Source: Roseburia sp. 1XD42-69 (lineage in GTDB: Bacteria; Bacillota; Clostridia; Lachnospirales; Lachnospiraceae). Taken from it: 64,000 nt of DNA. Under the pieces are notes generated by a model. The model was not told the DNA's origin. It ran no database searches and saw nothing but the letters and a program-made list of their open reading frames with translations. The stretch covers positions 1 to 64,000 of the forward strand of contig NZ_RAZG01000008.1 in assembly GCF_003612565.1 (NCBI RefSeq). The letters run 5' to 3'. A program made the position numbers and the translations under genes. This document shows positions 42,091-51,150 of the stretch, piece by piece. The first letter of the stretch is position 1; every line of letters begins with the position of its first letter.

Positions 42091-43158
42091 ATGAAAAAAA
42101 TAGTTCTCACCGGCGGAGGCACTGCCGGACATGTCACCCCAAATATTGCTTTACTGCCTGCATTAAAGGCATTATCTTATGAAATTGAGTATATTGGTTC
42201 CTATCAGGGAATGGAAAAAGATTTAATTGAAGCTATGGAAATTCCTTACCATGGCATATCCTCCGGAAAACTAAGGAGATATCTCGATATCAAGAACCTT
42301 TCCGACCCATTTAAAGTAGTCAAAGGCTTTGGGCAAGCATTTCGTCTTCTAGGAAAAATCAAGCCAAATATCGTTTTCTCCAAAGGCGGTTTTGTTTCCG
42401 TGCCAGTGGTTCTTGCAGCCAAAATGAGGAAAATTCCCGTAATTATTCACGAGTCGGATATTACGCCTGGACTTGCCAATAAAATTTCCATCCCCGCTGC
42501 AAGAAAAGTGTGCTGTAATTTTCCCGAAACCTTAAAATATCTCCCTTCTGTGAAAGCTGTACTCACAGGCTCCCCTATCCGCCAGGAACTTCTGCAGGGA
42601 AATCCCGAAGCTGCACGTTCCTTCTGCCATTTTACATCTAGTAAACCTGTGCTTCTTATTATTGGAGGAAGTTCAGGTTCAAAGGCAATTAATGACGCTG
42701 TCCGGGCTTTGCTACCAAAACTTTTAGACGATTATCAGATTATTCATCTCTGCGGGAAAGGAAATTTGGATAATGACTTAATAAATACAAAAGGCTATGC
42801 ACAGTTTGAATATATCAGCCAACAGCTAAAAGATATGTTTGCCCTCTCAGATATGGTTATCTCCCGCGCCGGAGCTAATGCTATCTGTGAACTTTTAGCA
42901 TTACACAAGCCAAATATACTGATACCGCTTTCTGCCGCCGCCAGCAGAGGCGACCAGATATTAAACGCAAAGTCTTTTGAAAAACAAGGATTTTCTTACG
43001 TATTATTAGAAGAAGATTTAACAGAATCCACACTTTTATCTGCCATCCGCCAAGTTACGGAAAAGCGAGATACTTATATTGCTTCTATGAAAAAAAGCGG
43101 CCAGATGGACTCCATTCAGACAATTGTGGATTTAATTGAAAATAATGCGAAAAAATAG
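42091..43158 (+). CDS. murG: UDP-GlcNAc transferase MurG
   Basis: The 355-residue glycosyltransferase adds GlcNAc to lipid I to give lipid II at the inner membrane face. Motifs are GGGTAGHVTPNIALL at the start, KGGFVSVPV, IHESDITPGLAN, GGSSGSKAIND and SRAGANAICELLAL. I choose 42091 over the ATG at 42052, which is upstream of the family start and within the promoter. It is unusually alone rather than in a mur-fts cluster; no other division gene is nearby. Confidence 0.94.
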   Translation: MKKIVLTGGGTAGHVTPNIALLPALKALSYEIEYIGSYQGMEKDLIEAMEIPYHGISSGKLRRYLDIKNLSDPFKVVKGFGQAFRLLGKIKPNIVFSKGGFVSVPVVLAAKMRKIPVIIHESDITPGLANKISIPAARKVCCNFPETLKYLPSVKAVLTGSPIRQELLQGNPEAARSFCHFTSSKPVLLIIGGSSGSKAINDAVRALLPKLLDDYQIIHLCGKGNLDNDLINTKGYAQFEYISQQLKDMFALSDMVISRAGANAICELLALHKPNILIPLSAAASRGDQILNAKSFEKQGFSYVLLEEDLTESTLLSAIRQVTEKRDTYIASMKKSGQMDSIQTIVDLIENNAKK

Positions 43159-43166
43159 TAAGGCTT

Positions 43167-43195
43167 CTGCCACATTCAAACATGGAATGTGGCAG
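43167..43195 (+). terminator. Terminator after murG
   Basis: CTGCCACATTC (43167-43177) and GAATGTGGCAG (43185-43195) form a perfect 11-base stem with a seven-base loop. The T-run on either side is weak, so efficiency is uncertain. Confidence 0.55.
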
Positions 43196-43232
43196 GAATT
43201 ATCCCCCTCCAGGTGTTCCCAACAGGATTTCG

Positions 43233-43649
43233 TTACATTTTTAGCTCAGAACAGATTTCTTTCATCTCTTCCTCTGTATATGTCTCATGGTTCCATCTTA
43301 AAATGTCATCATTTTTCATATCCTTATATCTTGGAACTAAGTGCAGATGAAAGTGAAATACAGTCTGTCCGGCAATCTCACCATTGTTCTGAAGAAGATT
43401 AAAACCGTCGCATTTTAATTTTTCTGTCATGTGAGCTGCCATTTTCTTTGCAAGTTTCATGGCTTCCCCCGCTGCTTCTGTATCAATCTCATAAATATTC
43501 GCATAATGCTCTTTTGGAATAATAAGTGCATGTCCCTTAGATGCCGGCGCTGCATCCAAAATCACCCGGAACATATCGTCCTCATAAATACTGTTTGTTG
43601 GAATCTCACCAGATGCCAGTTTACAAAAAATACAATTATCATCTCTCAT
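43233..43649 (-). CDS. HIT family hydrolase
   Basis: This 138-residue protein has an N-terminal zinc motif CIFCKLASGEIP and the HIT triad HFHLHLVP, so it is a Hint-type nucleotide phosphoramidase. Length is typical. AGGAG lies upstream of the ATG. It is convergent with murG and shares the small gap with it. Confidence 0.93.
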   Translation of the reverse strand: MRDDNCIFCKLASGEIPTNSIYEDDMFRVILDAAPASKGHALIIPKEHYANIYEIDTEAAGEAMKLAKKMAAHMTEKLKCDGFNLLQNNGEIAGQTVFHFHLHLVPRYKDMKNDDILRWNHETYTEEEMKEICSELKM

Positions 43650-43696
43650 TTTCTTATATACTCCTTTCCTGTTTTATGCCAAATCCATCGCACTTC

Positions 43697-44689
43697 CTAC
43701 TCAAAATTAAAGACAGTATCCAACATTCGCAAAGTCTTAAAATTCCCTTTCGCTGTCATCTCACCTGTCATAAAAGCACGCTGGAAAGTCATTCTTCCGC
43801 TAACTATATTATTCATCACCTCGGAGCTGAGTTTTGCAAAGACATCAATATTCTCCTCCTTGCCATAGTGACAGGTCATTTCCCCGTCTTCCACCTGAAT
43901 ATACAACGGCTTTTGTTTTCCCTCTATCATCAGAAGATACGTAGCCTTAAAATCCTCCTGTGGTACAAAATGGCTCTCCAACTCCGTAAGATACATAGTG
44001 TCTTCTTCATCTTTGCTCTTACCCAAAATATCCTTAAACATAGAGGCCAGCTCTTCAATATCTTCCTTCTGTTTCTTTACATAGGAATCATCTGATACAT
44101 ATTTGGACAGCTGCTCACTCTCCTGAGGTGTCAAATCCATAGACTGGGTTCTTAACACAGTCTGTTTTACAGCCTGATTGCTGGACGGCAGGGCTTTAAT
44201 CTTTTGGGATATGGTACGGTAAAGTGTTTCCGCCTTCTTTTCAATAATTACCGTATATTCCTCATTCAACTCAAAAGTGACTAAATCCTCCACATATCCG
44301 CACAGGCCCGAACAGGGCTGCCCCCCCAGCATCTCCCATGCGTTTTCCAGAGCCAGAACGCCTTCTCTCTCCCCATAAGTGGTAGACATTACAATTGGCT
44401 GCATATAAAGCTCACTCATCAGCTCCTTATCCCCGTAAAGCCAGCAGGAATCTAAAAATTGCTGCATGTAACCGCCGATTCCCAGCCACTCTACCGTAGT
44501 TGCCAGAATGATTCCATCCGCCTCCTTAAAGGTGTGGGGCAATGTGGAGATTTCATTTTTGTGCTCATAGATATTGTAACGTTCCACATTGACCCGAAGT
44601 TCTTTTAAAACGTCCTCCATTTTGTTTACCACATACAATGTGGGATCATCCAGTAACCCTCTTCCTCCATAGTAAATGTTTATCTTCAT
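43697..44689 (-). CDS. Flavodoxin-like NAD(P)H oxidoreductase with SCP2 domain
   Basis: The 330-residue protein has an N-terminal flavodoxin-like fold (MKINIYYGGRGL, ADGIILATTVEWLG, DSCWLYGD, and YGEREGVLALENAWEMLGG). A SCP2/sterol-transfer-like domain at the C-terminus (residues about 240-330) contains GEMTCHYGK and VSGRMTFQRAFMTGEMTAKG. The combination is common in Clostridia with no proven function; SCP2 domains usually bind lipids. GGAGG precedes the ATG. Confidence 0.72.
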   Translation of the reverse strand: MKINIYYGGRGLLDDPTLYVVNKMEDVLKELRVNVERYNIYEHKNEISTLPHTFKEADGIILATTVEWLGIGGYMQQFLDSCWLYGDKELMSELYMQPIVMSTTYGEREGVLALENAWEMLGGQPCSGLCGYVEDLVTFELNEEYTVIIEKKAETLYRTISQKIKALPSSNQAVKQTVLRTQSMDLTPQESEQLSKYVSDDSYVKKQKEDIEELASMFKDILGKSKDEEDTMYLTELESHFVPQEDFKATYLLMIEGKQKPLYIQVEDGEMTCHYGKEENIDVFAKLSSEVMNNIVSGRMTFQRAFMTGEMTAKGNFKTLRMLDTVFNFE

Positions 44690-44763
44690 ATTGTCCTCCG
44701 TCTGGTACTCTTATTCTATCTTTATCTGCAATACATATAGTATAAAAAATTTTGAAACTAAAA

Positions 44764-45366
44764 TCAATCTTTTCTATATATTCCCATGAGACAAAAAATC
44801 AAACATAAGAGAAATCCTCCGGCAAAACCGCCTATATGCCCCCAGTTATCAACACCTGCTGTGGTAAAACCGTTATAAAGGTTTAAGGCCAGCATTATAA
44901 AAAGCCCTTTCAAAGTAAGCCCTTCCACTTTACCGTGATTACATACTGCCGCCGCAGTCAGCCCTCCCAACACTCCAAAAACAGCCCCAGATGCTCCGGC
45001 AGACACCACAATTTCCCCTGCTTTTAACTCCATTACAAAAGACAAAGCGCTGCCTGCAAATCCGGAAAAGAGATACAGCAGTACAAAAGGCAGCTTTCCC
45101 AAAAATTTTTCCAGCCGCATTCCGGTTAAAACAAAAATAAACATATTATTTAGCAAATGTTCCGCGCCGAAATGTAAAAATGTACAGGACAATAGCCTCC
45201 ACCACTCTCCATTTTCCAAAATATAGGGAGTGTACGCCGCCCCCCAGGCTGTCATAAATTCGCTGTCGTATGTGCTCCCGGCGGCTTCTAAAAAAATCCA
45301 AACAAGAATATTTGCCGCTGCAATTGTTACAGTGACAGCCGGAAGAGTTTTTATCTGTTCTCTCAT
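44764..45366 (-). CDS. Rhomboid family intramembrane serine protease
   Basis: This 200-residue protein has six membrane segments and the rhomboid catalytic pair: Ser in SAGASGAVFGVLGG and His in WGHIGGFAGGFLL. The loop-1-like EWWRLLSCTFLHFGAEHLLNNM is also present. It cleaves transmembrane substrates, which are unknown here. It is not clearly in an operon with the flanking genes. Confidence 0.93.
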   Translation of the reverse strand: MREQIKTLPAVTVTIAAANILVWIFLEAAGSTYDSEFMTAWGAAYTPYILENGEWWRLLSCTFLHFGAEHLLNNMFIFVLTGMRLEKFLGKLPFVLLYLFSGFAGSALSFVMELKAGEIVVSAGASGAVFGVLGGLTAAAVCNHGKVEGLTLKGLFIMLALNLYNGFTTAGVDNWGHIGGFAGGFLLCLIFCLMGIYRKD

Positions 45367-45434
45367 GCCGCAAAATACCTCTTTTTCTATTTACTCTATA
45401 AGAATTATAAGGTATTCTCCCGGTTTTGCAAGTA

Positions 45435-46532
45435 TTACACAAAACGGTAGGCTTCATCCGCAAACCTTACTTTATCATTTTTGGACAAAGGAACCTTTTC
45501 TTTATACCCAAGGGCTTCCCCATTTAAGTATGTTCCATTGGTAGAATTTAAATCTTCAATAAAGTAATTTTCTTCTTCCCTGTAAATTAATGCATGATGA
45601 CGACTTACGGAAGAAGTAAAAATTACTCCGTTTGCCTCCCCATCCTGGCTGCCCACTAAAAACACCGGAACGTCAATTTTAAAATTTCTTCCTCGCCCAT
45701 CCCCTTCATACCGCAGTTCTCCCAGAATTTCTTTTCTCTCACTCCCCAAAAATACTGTGGGATTAGAAACTTCCTCCTCTGGCTCCTGGGGCTCAAAGAT
45801 AAACTGCTCTTCTTCCCCCTTACTTCTATTTCTCTTGTCCATCATCCACTGCGATAATATTTTTTTCTTTGCACAAAATCCATTTTTTATAAAACCGCAC
45901 CTCTCCTTTTGCCTTTTCTTTACCTCCTCCCGCTCCTGCTGTATCTCACATTCTTCCCTTATGTCTGGCTCCTCCGGCTTAAAATTTTTTTCTTCTCTGC
46001 TAAGCCCCTGCGCTGCCAGCTCCGCAAGATCTGACAGTCTTACATGCTCTTCCTGGCTTTTTTCATATATTTTATAACAGATTTCTATATCTTGCTGTGC
46101 CCCATGCTCCATATGTTTTAAAAAAAACTCCATAAAATTTCCCAGGGAAGATTCCAAACTTTTTTTATTGCCTGGTATGTAACAGAAGCTGATTTCTTTT
46201 TCATTGTAGTTAAGATATATCCTGTCCGGCTCAAGACACAATTCATCTTCCAAAAGCAAATATTCCCCCAAATTCTGTGCAGTACGGTTCAAAGACAAAA
46301 TAAAATTTCCTAAAAAGTCCCTTCCTAGTTTATGAAACCTTGCATACCCTTCCAAATCATGTTTTCCGCTGATATCATACCAAAACTGAACTTCTTCCCC
46401 CTCATACACCCTCTGAACAGGAAGAACGCCTTTCACTCTGTTCTCCCTTAACATAGGCATTTGATACCCTAAGCCTGCACTTTCAGATTTCAAAATCATA
46501 TAACTTTTTCCCTGACACCGCCTGTACTCCAT
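45435..46532 (-). CDS. FHA domain protein with DUF6382-like N-terminus
   Basis: The 365-residue protein has an N-terminal domain of about 200 residues, of the kind called DUF6382 in Lachnospiraceae. A polar linker follows, then a C-terminal FHA domain (about 270-365) with SSVSRHHALIY and EDLNSTNGTYLNG, which binds phosphothreonine. The start ATG 46532 overlaps the stop of the pseudopilin gene and is preceded by GGGAGG. It is the last gene of the Tad operon and may link the pilus to kinase signalling (inference). Confidence 0.82.
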   Translation of the reverse strand: MEYRRCQGKSYMILKSESAGLGYQMPMLRENRVKGVLPVQRVYEGEEVQFWYDISGKHDLEGYARFHKLGRDFLGNFILSLNRTAQNLGEYLLLEDELCLEPDRIYLNYNEKEISFCYIPGNKKSLESSLGNFMEFFLKHMEHGAQQDIEICYKIYEKSQEEHVRLSDLAELAAQGLSREEKNFKPEEPDIREECEIQQEREEVKKRQKERCGFIKNGFCAKKKILSQWMMDKRNRSKGEEEQFIFEPQEPEEEVSNPTVFLGSERKEILGELRYEGDGRGRNFKIDVPVFLVGSQDGEANGVIFTSSVSRHHALIYREEENYFIEDLNSTNGTYLNGEALGYKEKVPLSKNDKVRFADEAYRFV

Positions 46533-46741
46533 TATTTTAAATCCTCCCACACTTTTTCTGCCAGCTGCATTTTCCTGATTTTTTCCTCCGGCACAAAATT
46601 TTTCTCCCATATATACCCAGAATCCTGTTTTACTTCTTTATAACAATCAAAAGCCTTGTAAATTGGCAAAAACATCGCCATAAAAATTAAAGGCAACAAC
46701 AATGTAATCTCTACTGTATAGGAACCCTCGAATCTCTTCAT
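46532..46741 (-). CDS. TadE-like pseudopilin
   Basis: This 69-residue protein has GSYTVEITLLLPLIFMAMF, the conserved Glu and hydrophobic helix of TadE pseudopilins, and a short polar tail. The start ATG 46741 follows GAGGTGG. It is the tenth gene of the operon, between the second peptidase and the FHA protein. Confidence 0.75.
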   Translation of the reverse strand: MKRFEGSYTVEITLLLPLIFMAMFLPIYKAFDCYKEVKQDSGYIWEKNFVPEEKIRKMQLAEKVWEDLK

Positions 46742-46748
46742 TTCCACC

Positions 46749-47165
46749 TCAAATTATTAAAATCACAAGATACGCCAAAAATAGAAAAGGAATAAATGGT
46801 ATCTTCTCCTTTTTATTCCTATGAAAAAAACATATTGCAATAAATGACCAGCCTGCTGCAAAGAAAAATGACAAAAGCATAAGGGCCAGGTTTTCTTCTG
46901 CCCCCAGATACAGGCCTGTCAACATAAATACAATACCATCCCCCGGTCCCATCTTTCCCCTGCTTAGAATGCAAAAAAGCAGAATCATCCCTCCAAACAA
47001 CATTCCTCCCAGCATATTATAAATACTCCGGTTTTGAAATATAATATGGCAGATTAAACAGGCCATTGCAGAACCCAAAGTGACCATTAAAGTAATTTGC
47101 TTCCTCTTAATATCCTCCAGGCAGTGAAATCCCAAAGTCCCAAGCAATAAATACTGTTCTAACAT
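46749..47165 (-). CDS. Second A24-type prepilin peptidase
   Basis: The 138-residue membrane protein has DIKRKQI near the N-terminus and GPGDGIV in the middle, giving the two Asp residues of A24 (GxGD) peptidases. Four to five hydrophobic segments are visible. It is shorter than the first peptidase (53292-53813), which is also in the operon. Having two peptidases may allow separate processing of the Flp pilin and pseudopilins. Confidence 0.75.
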   Translation of the reverse strand: MLEQYLLLGTLGFHCLEDIKRKQITLMVTLGSAMACLICHIIFQNRSIYNMLGGMLFGGMILLFCILSRGKMGPGDGIVFMLTGLYLGAEENLALMLLSFFFAAGWSFIAICFFHRNKKEKIPFIPFLFLAYLVILII

Positions 47166-47183
47166 AATTTCTCCCCTTTCCCT

Positions 47184-47999
47184 TTACCTGCTGCACTTAC
47201 TGCAGCTGTACCTGTCTCCTACTTCCGATAAGAACACGGCGCAAACCATCCTTAAAATTTTACTGCAATTCCTATTACTGTGAAAACGATTCCCATAATC
47301 TGTCACATACACTGATTTGCCTTTTAAATCTCTCCCACACTTGCTGCATGGATAGTATTTTGCTCCGTCTGCATTGCGGCTGCTATCGATTTTACCTTCT
47401 GCTATACTTTTTACCTTAGGCTTTAAATACGTGCAATTCCTGTTTTTGTGGTATGCCCTTCCTGTGGAAGTTATATATACAATTTCCTCTTCCTTTCCCG
47501 ATTCTCCGGAAGACAAATTTCTCCCCGTCCATTTACGGCATTTTACCTGTTGTGTCACCTTAAAATTATATTTTCCCAACAGAAGAAGCGGAATTTTTAT
47601 CTGGTAATCTGCTCTCAAAGTAATAAAATCACCTTTAAACTCGGAACGCAATAGAGAAATTCCCAGGTTTCCCCCGTTAATAAACTGCCCTGCAACTCTG
47701 CTGGCCTTTAAGTTTTTTTGCAAAATAATCCCGGCTGAAAAACTGTTTTCAGATATTTTTTTAACGGAAGCTCCATAGGAAGCCACTGACAATTCCCTTC
47801 CAGTCTGAATCAGGGCGTTATCCACTAGCTGCTGCACTTGCAAAACCCGGAAGAAAAACAATAGAATTGTCATAAAAGTTACAAATACAGGTAAAATAAC
47901 TATGGCCTCTGCCATATAGGAAGCTTCCGGTCTGCCGCTCCCCTTAACTTCTTGGACGAAGTTTCTTTTTCTTCCTGGCAAATTATCTATTGATAACAA
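47184..47999 (-). CDS. TadE-like protein with duplicated Cys module
   Basis: This protein of about 271 residues starts with EASYMAEAIVILPVFVTFM, a TadE-type helix with the conserved Glu, followed by an extracytoplasmic domain. The C-terminus holds two modules of about 45 residues, each with VY(I/V)T, G(R/N)xxH, NRxC and CSKC. They resemble small zinc- or disulfide-bonded units. The start is a TTG at 47999 after AAAGGAG, overlapping the DUF5702 gene end by 13 bases. The long frame before that is non-coding. Confidence 0.72.
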   Translation of the reverse strand: MLSIDNLPGRKRNFVQEVKGSGRPEASYMAEAIVILPVFVTFMTILLFFFRVLQVQQLVDNALIQTGRELSVASYGASVKKISENSFSAGIILQKNLKASRVAGQFINGGNLGISLLRSEFKGDFITLRADYQIKIPLLLLGKYNFKVTQQVKCRKWTGRNLSSGESGKEEEIVYITSTGRAYHKNRNCTYLKPKVKSIAEGKIDSSRNADGAKYYPCSKCGRDLKGKSVYVTDYGNRFHSNRNCSKILRMVCAVFLSEVGDRYSCSKCSR

Positions 48000-49480
48000 T
48001 AACTGCTCTCCTTTCCAAAGCTGTAACCTCCCAAGGTATCTTTCCCCAAAAGGGAGGAAAATATTGTATCCGCACTGTATTCCGCCTCTATTTTCATACG
48101 AAGAATCATACCATCCATTTTTCCATGTAAAAACCCTGATTCTTTCATCGTATACTCCATAAGATCCATACAACGGTAGGATGCCTTTTTTGTAGAAAGG
48201 ACATACATAAAAGCCTGAAGGTAATCCTCATAGCACAATCCATGGTCTGCTCCCTTCCCATTTTCTGAAATTACATCTCCCAGATGAAACAAGTCCGTCC
48301 CCCAGTCTCCAGCGGTTTTCATCAGGGGCACTTTTCCCCCTCCCAGTAGTACCTTCACATCAAAGACACTTTCCCCATACGCCCACGCCGCTAATATTCC
48401 CTGCTTTACCACCTCAATCACTGCTGGATTGCCGCTAATTCCTGCTAAAATCGTTGCAGCCGCCAATGCTTCGGCTTGTTTTGCTTCATCTGTACATAAA
48501 TAGGCAAAATTTGCAATTTCCCGTACAAGAAGCATTTCTTTTATCACATACTCCAGGTTTTCTTTGTCTGTCCCTTTCCCTGCAATTACGTACTCTTCCC
48601 CGTAAGATAATCCTCCGGATTCCACAGGTGAGAGAAAATTCCCTACATATCTGTTTATATACTGCTGCATAAAAATTCTGTCCATCGTCCCTGTCTTAAC
48701 TGCCCCCTGATCTGTTCCCTTTCGGCAGCTTCTTTTTAAAAGGCTGCCTTTTGTATCCACCGACTTTTCAGACAACGATGCTCCCTGTGGAAGAACCAGA
48801 GATAAGATACCATGGTTTCTCATAAGGCGATTTGCATCCAGGGGATTTTCCCCGGGGAGAGAAGCCCCTTTCCTCTGACTCCCTCCCCCTGTAAGCTTTT
48901 CCTCTCCCTGCTTTTGTGTTTCCTGAGACGCCTGCTGCCTGATACAATCAAGGGCGGATTCCGCCGAGGCAATTTTTCCTTCCGGGCTCTCTCCCCTATT
49001 TTTTGCATCCTGAATCCCCTGAATACGTGTAACTATCTCCTCTGCCGCCCTCTCTCCAAATTTTTCTTTATACACTGCTGCCGCCTGGCTTTGAAATACT
49101 TTCCCTTCCCTGTCTGTTGCCAGCAGATATGTCTCTGTATTTACCCCGTCCACATGCATTTTATAAAAATTTCTTCCCCCGCCTGAAAGATTGTCATAGA
49201 GCAGGGCCTCCATTTCCTCCTCCCCGGCTTCTATTTTAAAATTTTCTCCTCCAAAACATCCATCCAGCCAGAACATATCATACTCATGAAGCAAAACCGG
49301 CTGGTATCCTGCAAACAGGGATTCCTCCGCCAAATTTGTATACTCCGCAGCATCCGAATCAAGACCGAAAAACCTTGCAAGTTCTACAATAACAAGGATA
49401 AAAGCACCTATACAGGCCACTAACAGTGTAAAATAAATACTCAAGGAGCCAGGATATGCCTTTTTATATTTTTTTGGCAT
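47987..49480 (-). CDS. DUF5702-type TadG-like protein
   Basis: The 497-residue protein has an N-terminal membrane helix (SIYFTLLVACIGAFILVIVEL) and a large outer-facing domain, matching the DUF5702 proteins of Lachnospiraceae Tad operons. A low-complexity charged middle (KGEEKLTGGGSQRKG) is visible. It overlaps the end of the Flp pilin gene by 17 bases. It probably acts as a minor structural or assembly component of the pilus. Confidence 0.72.
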   Translation of the reverse strand: MPKKYKKAYPGSLSIYFTLLVACIGAFILVIVELARFFGLDSDAAEYTNLAEESLFAGYQPVLLHEYDMFWLDGCFGGENFKIEAGEEEMEALLYDNLSGGGRNFYKMHVDGVNTETYLLATDREGKVFQSQAAAVYKEKFGERAAEEIVTRIQGIQDAKNRGESPEGKIASAESALDCIRQQASQETQKQGEEKLTGGGSQRKGASLPGENPLDANRLMRNHGILSLVLPQGASLSEKSVDTKGSLLKRSCRKGTDQGAVKTGTMDRIFMQQYINRYVGNFLSPVESGGLSYGEEYVIAGKGTDKENLEYVIKEMLLVREIANFAYLCTDEAKQAEALAAATILAGISGNPAVIEVVKQGILAAWAYGESVFDVKVLLGGGKVPLMKTAGDWGTDLFHLGDVISENGKGADHGLCYEDYLQAFMYVLSTKKASYRCMDLMEYTMKESGFLHGKMDGMILRMKIEAEYSADTIFSSLLGKDTLGGYSFGKESSYCYQ

Positions 49481-49631
49481 TTGTCTCCACCTTTTTTAAT
49501 AATTCTTTCATCAATGGTTCCAGTTTTTCCTTAAAAAGAGCCACCAGGGCAATCAAAACCACCAAAATCAAAACTACTTCCACAACGCCGTTCGCCTCTT
49601 CTTCTTTTAAAAATCTGTTCATTTCTCTCAT
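49464..49631 (-). CDS. Flp1-family type IVb pilin
   Basis: This 55-residue protein is MREMNRFLKEEEANGVVEVV, then LILVVLIALVALFKEKLEPL. It has a short basic/acidic leader, a Glu before the hydrophobic helix, and a charged tail, which is the Flp1-like pilin layout. AGGAGG is upstream of ATG 49631. It lies between TadC and the DUF5702 gene. It should be the major pilus subunit, cleaved by the A24 peptidase. Confidence 0.82.
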   Translation of the reverse strand: MREMNRFLKEEEANGVVEVVLILVVLIALVALFKEKLEPLMKELLKKVETNAKKI

Positions 49632-49653
49632 ATACAATCCTCCTATTGTTCCA

Positions 49654-50370
49654 TTAAATATTTAAACTTAATATAGCCGGTATTAGAATAATTCCCATTA
49701 CCAAAAGCATCATTAACATCATGGGGAAGAGCATTTTTGTCCCCGCTTCTTCTCCCAGCTTTCTGGCCATATGCTTTCTTTCAGAAAATACCCTGTCTGC
49801 CTCTTCGTTCAGCCGTTCTGTCAACTTCCTATTGCCCATATGCTGACAGGACAACAGCAGGGATACCAGTTTTCGGTAAGGCTGCAGTTTACAGTACTCC
49901 CCAAAAGACTGATAAGCTCTTTGCCAGCTTTTTCCATTGTCTATATCAATAAGCATCTGGTGAAGTGCTGCATAAGCAGGATGTTCCTTCTCCCTTTTTC
50001 CTTTCGGCAGCTTTCCATATATCTGATCCATTCTGGAAAATGCAGTTGAAACTGTCATTCCGGCACCGAGCAAAAGAGAAAGTTTATTTACAAATTCAGG
50101 ATATTCCAATAACATTTGTCTTTTTCTTTTCTCCTGCTCCCGTATTCCCTGCTCTCTTTTGACATACCAAAGGACTGCTGCCCCAAGAAATCCACACACA
50201 AGAAGCTTCCTCTCCTGCTCCCCATCTCCTGCTAAAAGTCCTGCACCTGCCGCCCACAGGGCAAAGAAGGCAAAGATAAGACACGGAGCGCGAATGAGTG
50301 ACGTCTTCTTTCTGTCTCTGGTTATTATAAGATATATTGCTGATATCAAAAAAAATCCCAAACCAAACAT
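49654..50370 (-). CDS. TadC-like type II/IV secretion membrane protein
   Basis: The 238-residue protein has three to four membrane segments and a cytoplasmic helical domain containing YPEFVNKLSLLLGAGMTVSTAF, characteristic of the T2SSF/TadC family. The C-terminal pair MKLFPMMLMMLLVMGIILIPA is membrane-embedded. It is the platform with TadB for the CpaF ATPase. GAGGTG precedes the ATG. Confidence 0.85.
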   Translation of the reverse strand: MFGLGFFLISAIYLIITRDRKKTSLIRAPCLIFAFFALWAAGAGLLAGDGEQERKLLVCGFLGAAVLWYVKREQGIREQEKRKRQMLLEYPEFVNKLSLLLGAGMTVSTAFSRMDQIYGKLPKGKREKEHPAYAALHQMLIDIDNGKSWQRAYQSFGEYCKLQPYRKLVSLLLSCQHMGNRKLTERLNEEADRVFSERKHMARKLGEEAGTKMLFPMMLMMLLVMGIILIPAILSLNI

Positions 50371-50373
50371 TTT

Positions 50374-51150
50374 CTACACCTCAATTTTTACAATTTTGGC
50401 TCCCCAGGCCATTGCAGCCCCATAGAGAAACAACACAAACGTCATTACTAGGATTCCAAAAAGATTTCCATATAAAATACCTATAAATTCAGGAGAGGAA
50501 AAACGGAAAAAAACCAACACCACTATAGGTACAACACTCATAACTTTTTCCTCTAAAACTTTCTGGGCAATAGTGGTTTCTATTTCCTCAGAGACCTCAA
50601 TTTTATCACAGATTCTTTGGATGGTTGTCTGGATAATTCCTGGGAAATCCCCGCCTCCCCGCTTTGCATAGCAAAACACTTCCACAAAACTCCCAATGTC
50701 CTCACAGCCGCTTTCCTCTGCAAATTCCTGAAGTATTTTCTCTAAATTTTCCCGCATTCCAAGTCTTCTTTTTAAATTTCCAAGCTCCTTTATCAACTCG
50801 GATTTTTCCCCATATAACTCCATAATATCTTTCTGGGATTCTATAAATGCATTTTCTATGGAGTACCCTGCCAAAAGGCTGCTGCTCACAGCATACAAAT
50901 AATCCTTAAATTCCATAATTAAATTTTTTCTTCTCTTTTTTCCCTTGTATCTGTCTGCTGCCAAAAATGCAGGATAAAGAGTTGCGGGCCAAACCGCCAT
51001 TACCCAGACACAGTCATAAAACAGCCAGGCAATTAAAAAACAGATTCCTCCTGATAAACTACCGGCAGCTGCGGCTTCCCATAGATTTAAATGCCAAACC
51101 CTGCGTTTTCCCACTTTTCCCTGTGAAGCAATTCCCCTGTCTTCACCCAT
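50374..51150 (-). CDS. TadB-like type II/IV secretion membrane protein
   Basis: The 258-residue protein has FKDYLYAVSSSLLAGYSIENAF, SFVEVFCYAKRGGGDFPGII and a C-terminal helical pair, as in TadB/GspF platforms. Several membrane segments are visible. The start at 51150 overlaps the CpaF gene end by 64 bases. Other starts inside the frame are possible. Confidence 0.83.
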   Translation of the reverse strand: MGEDRGIASQGKVGKRRVWHLNLWEAAAAGSLSGGICFLIAWLFYDCVWVMAVWPATLYPAFLAADRYKGKKRRKNLIMEFKDYLYAVSSSLLAGYSIENAFIESQKDIMELYGEKSELIKELGNLKRRLGMRENLEKILQEFAEESGCEDIGSFVEVFCYAKRGGGDFPGIIQTTIQRICDKIEVSEEIETTIAQKVLEEKVMSVVPIVVLVFFRFSSPEFIGILYGNLFGILVMTFVLFLYGAAMAWGAKIVKIEV

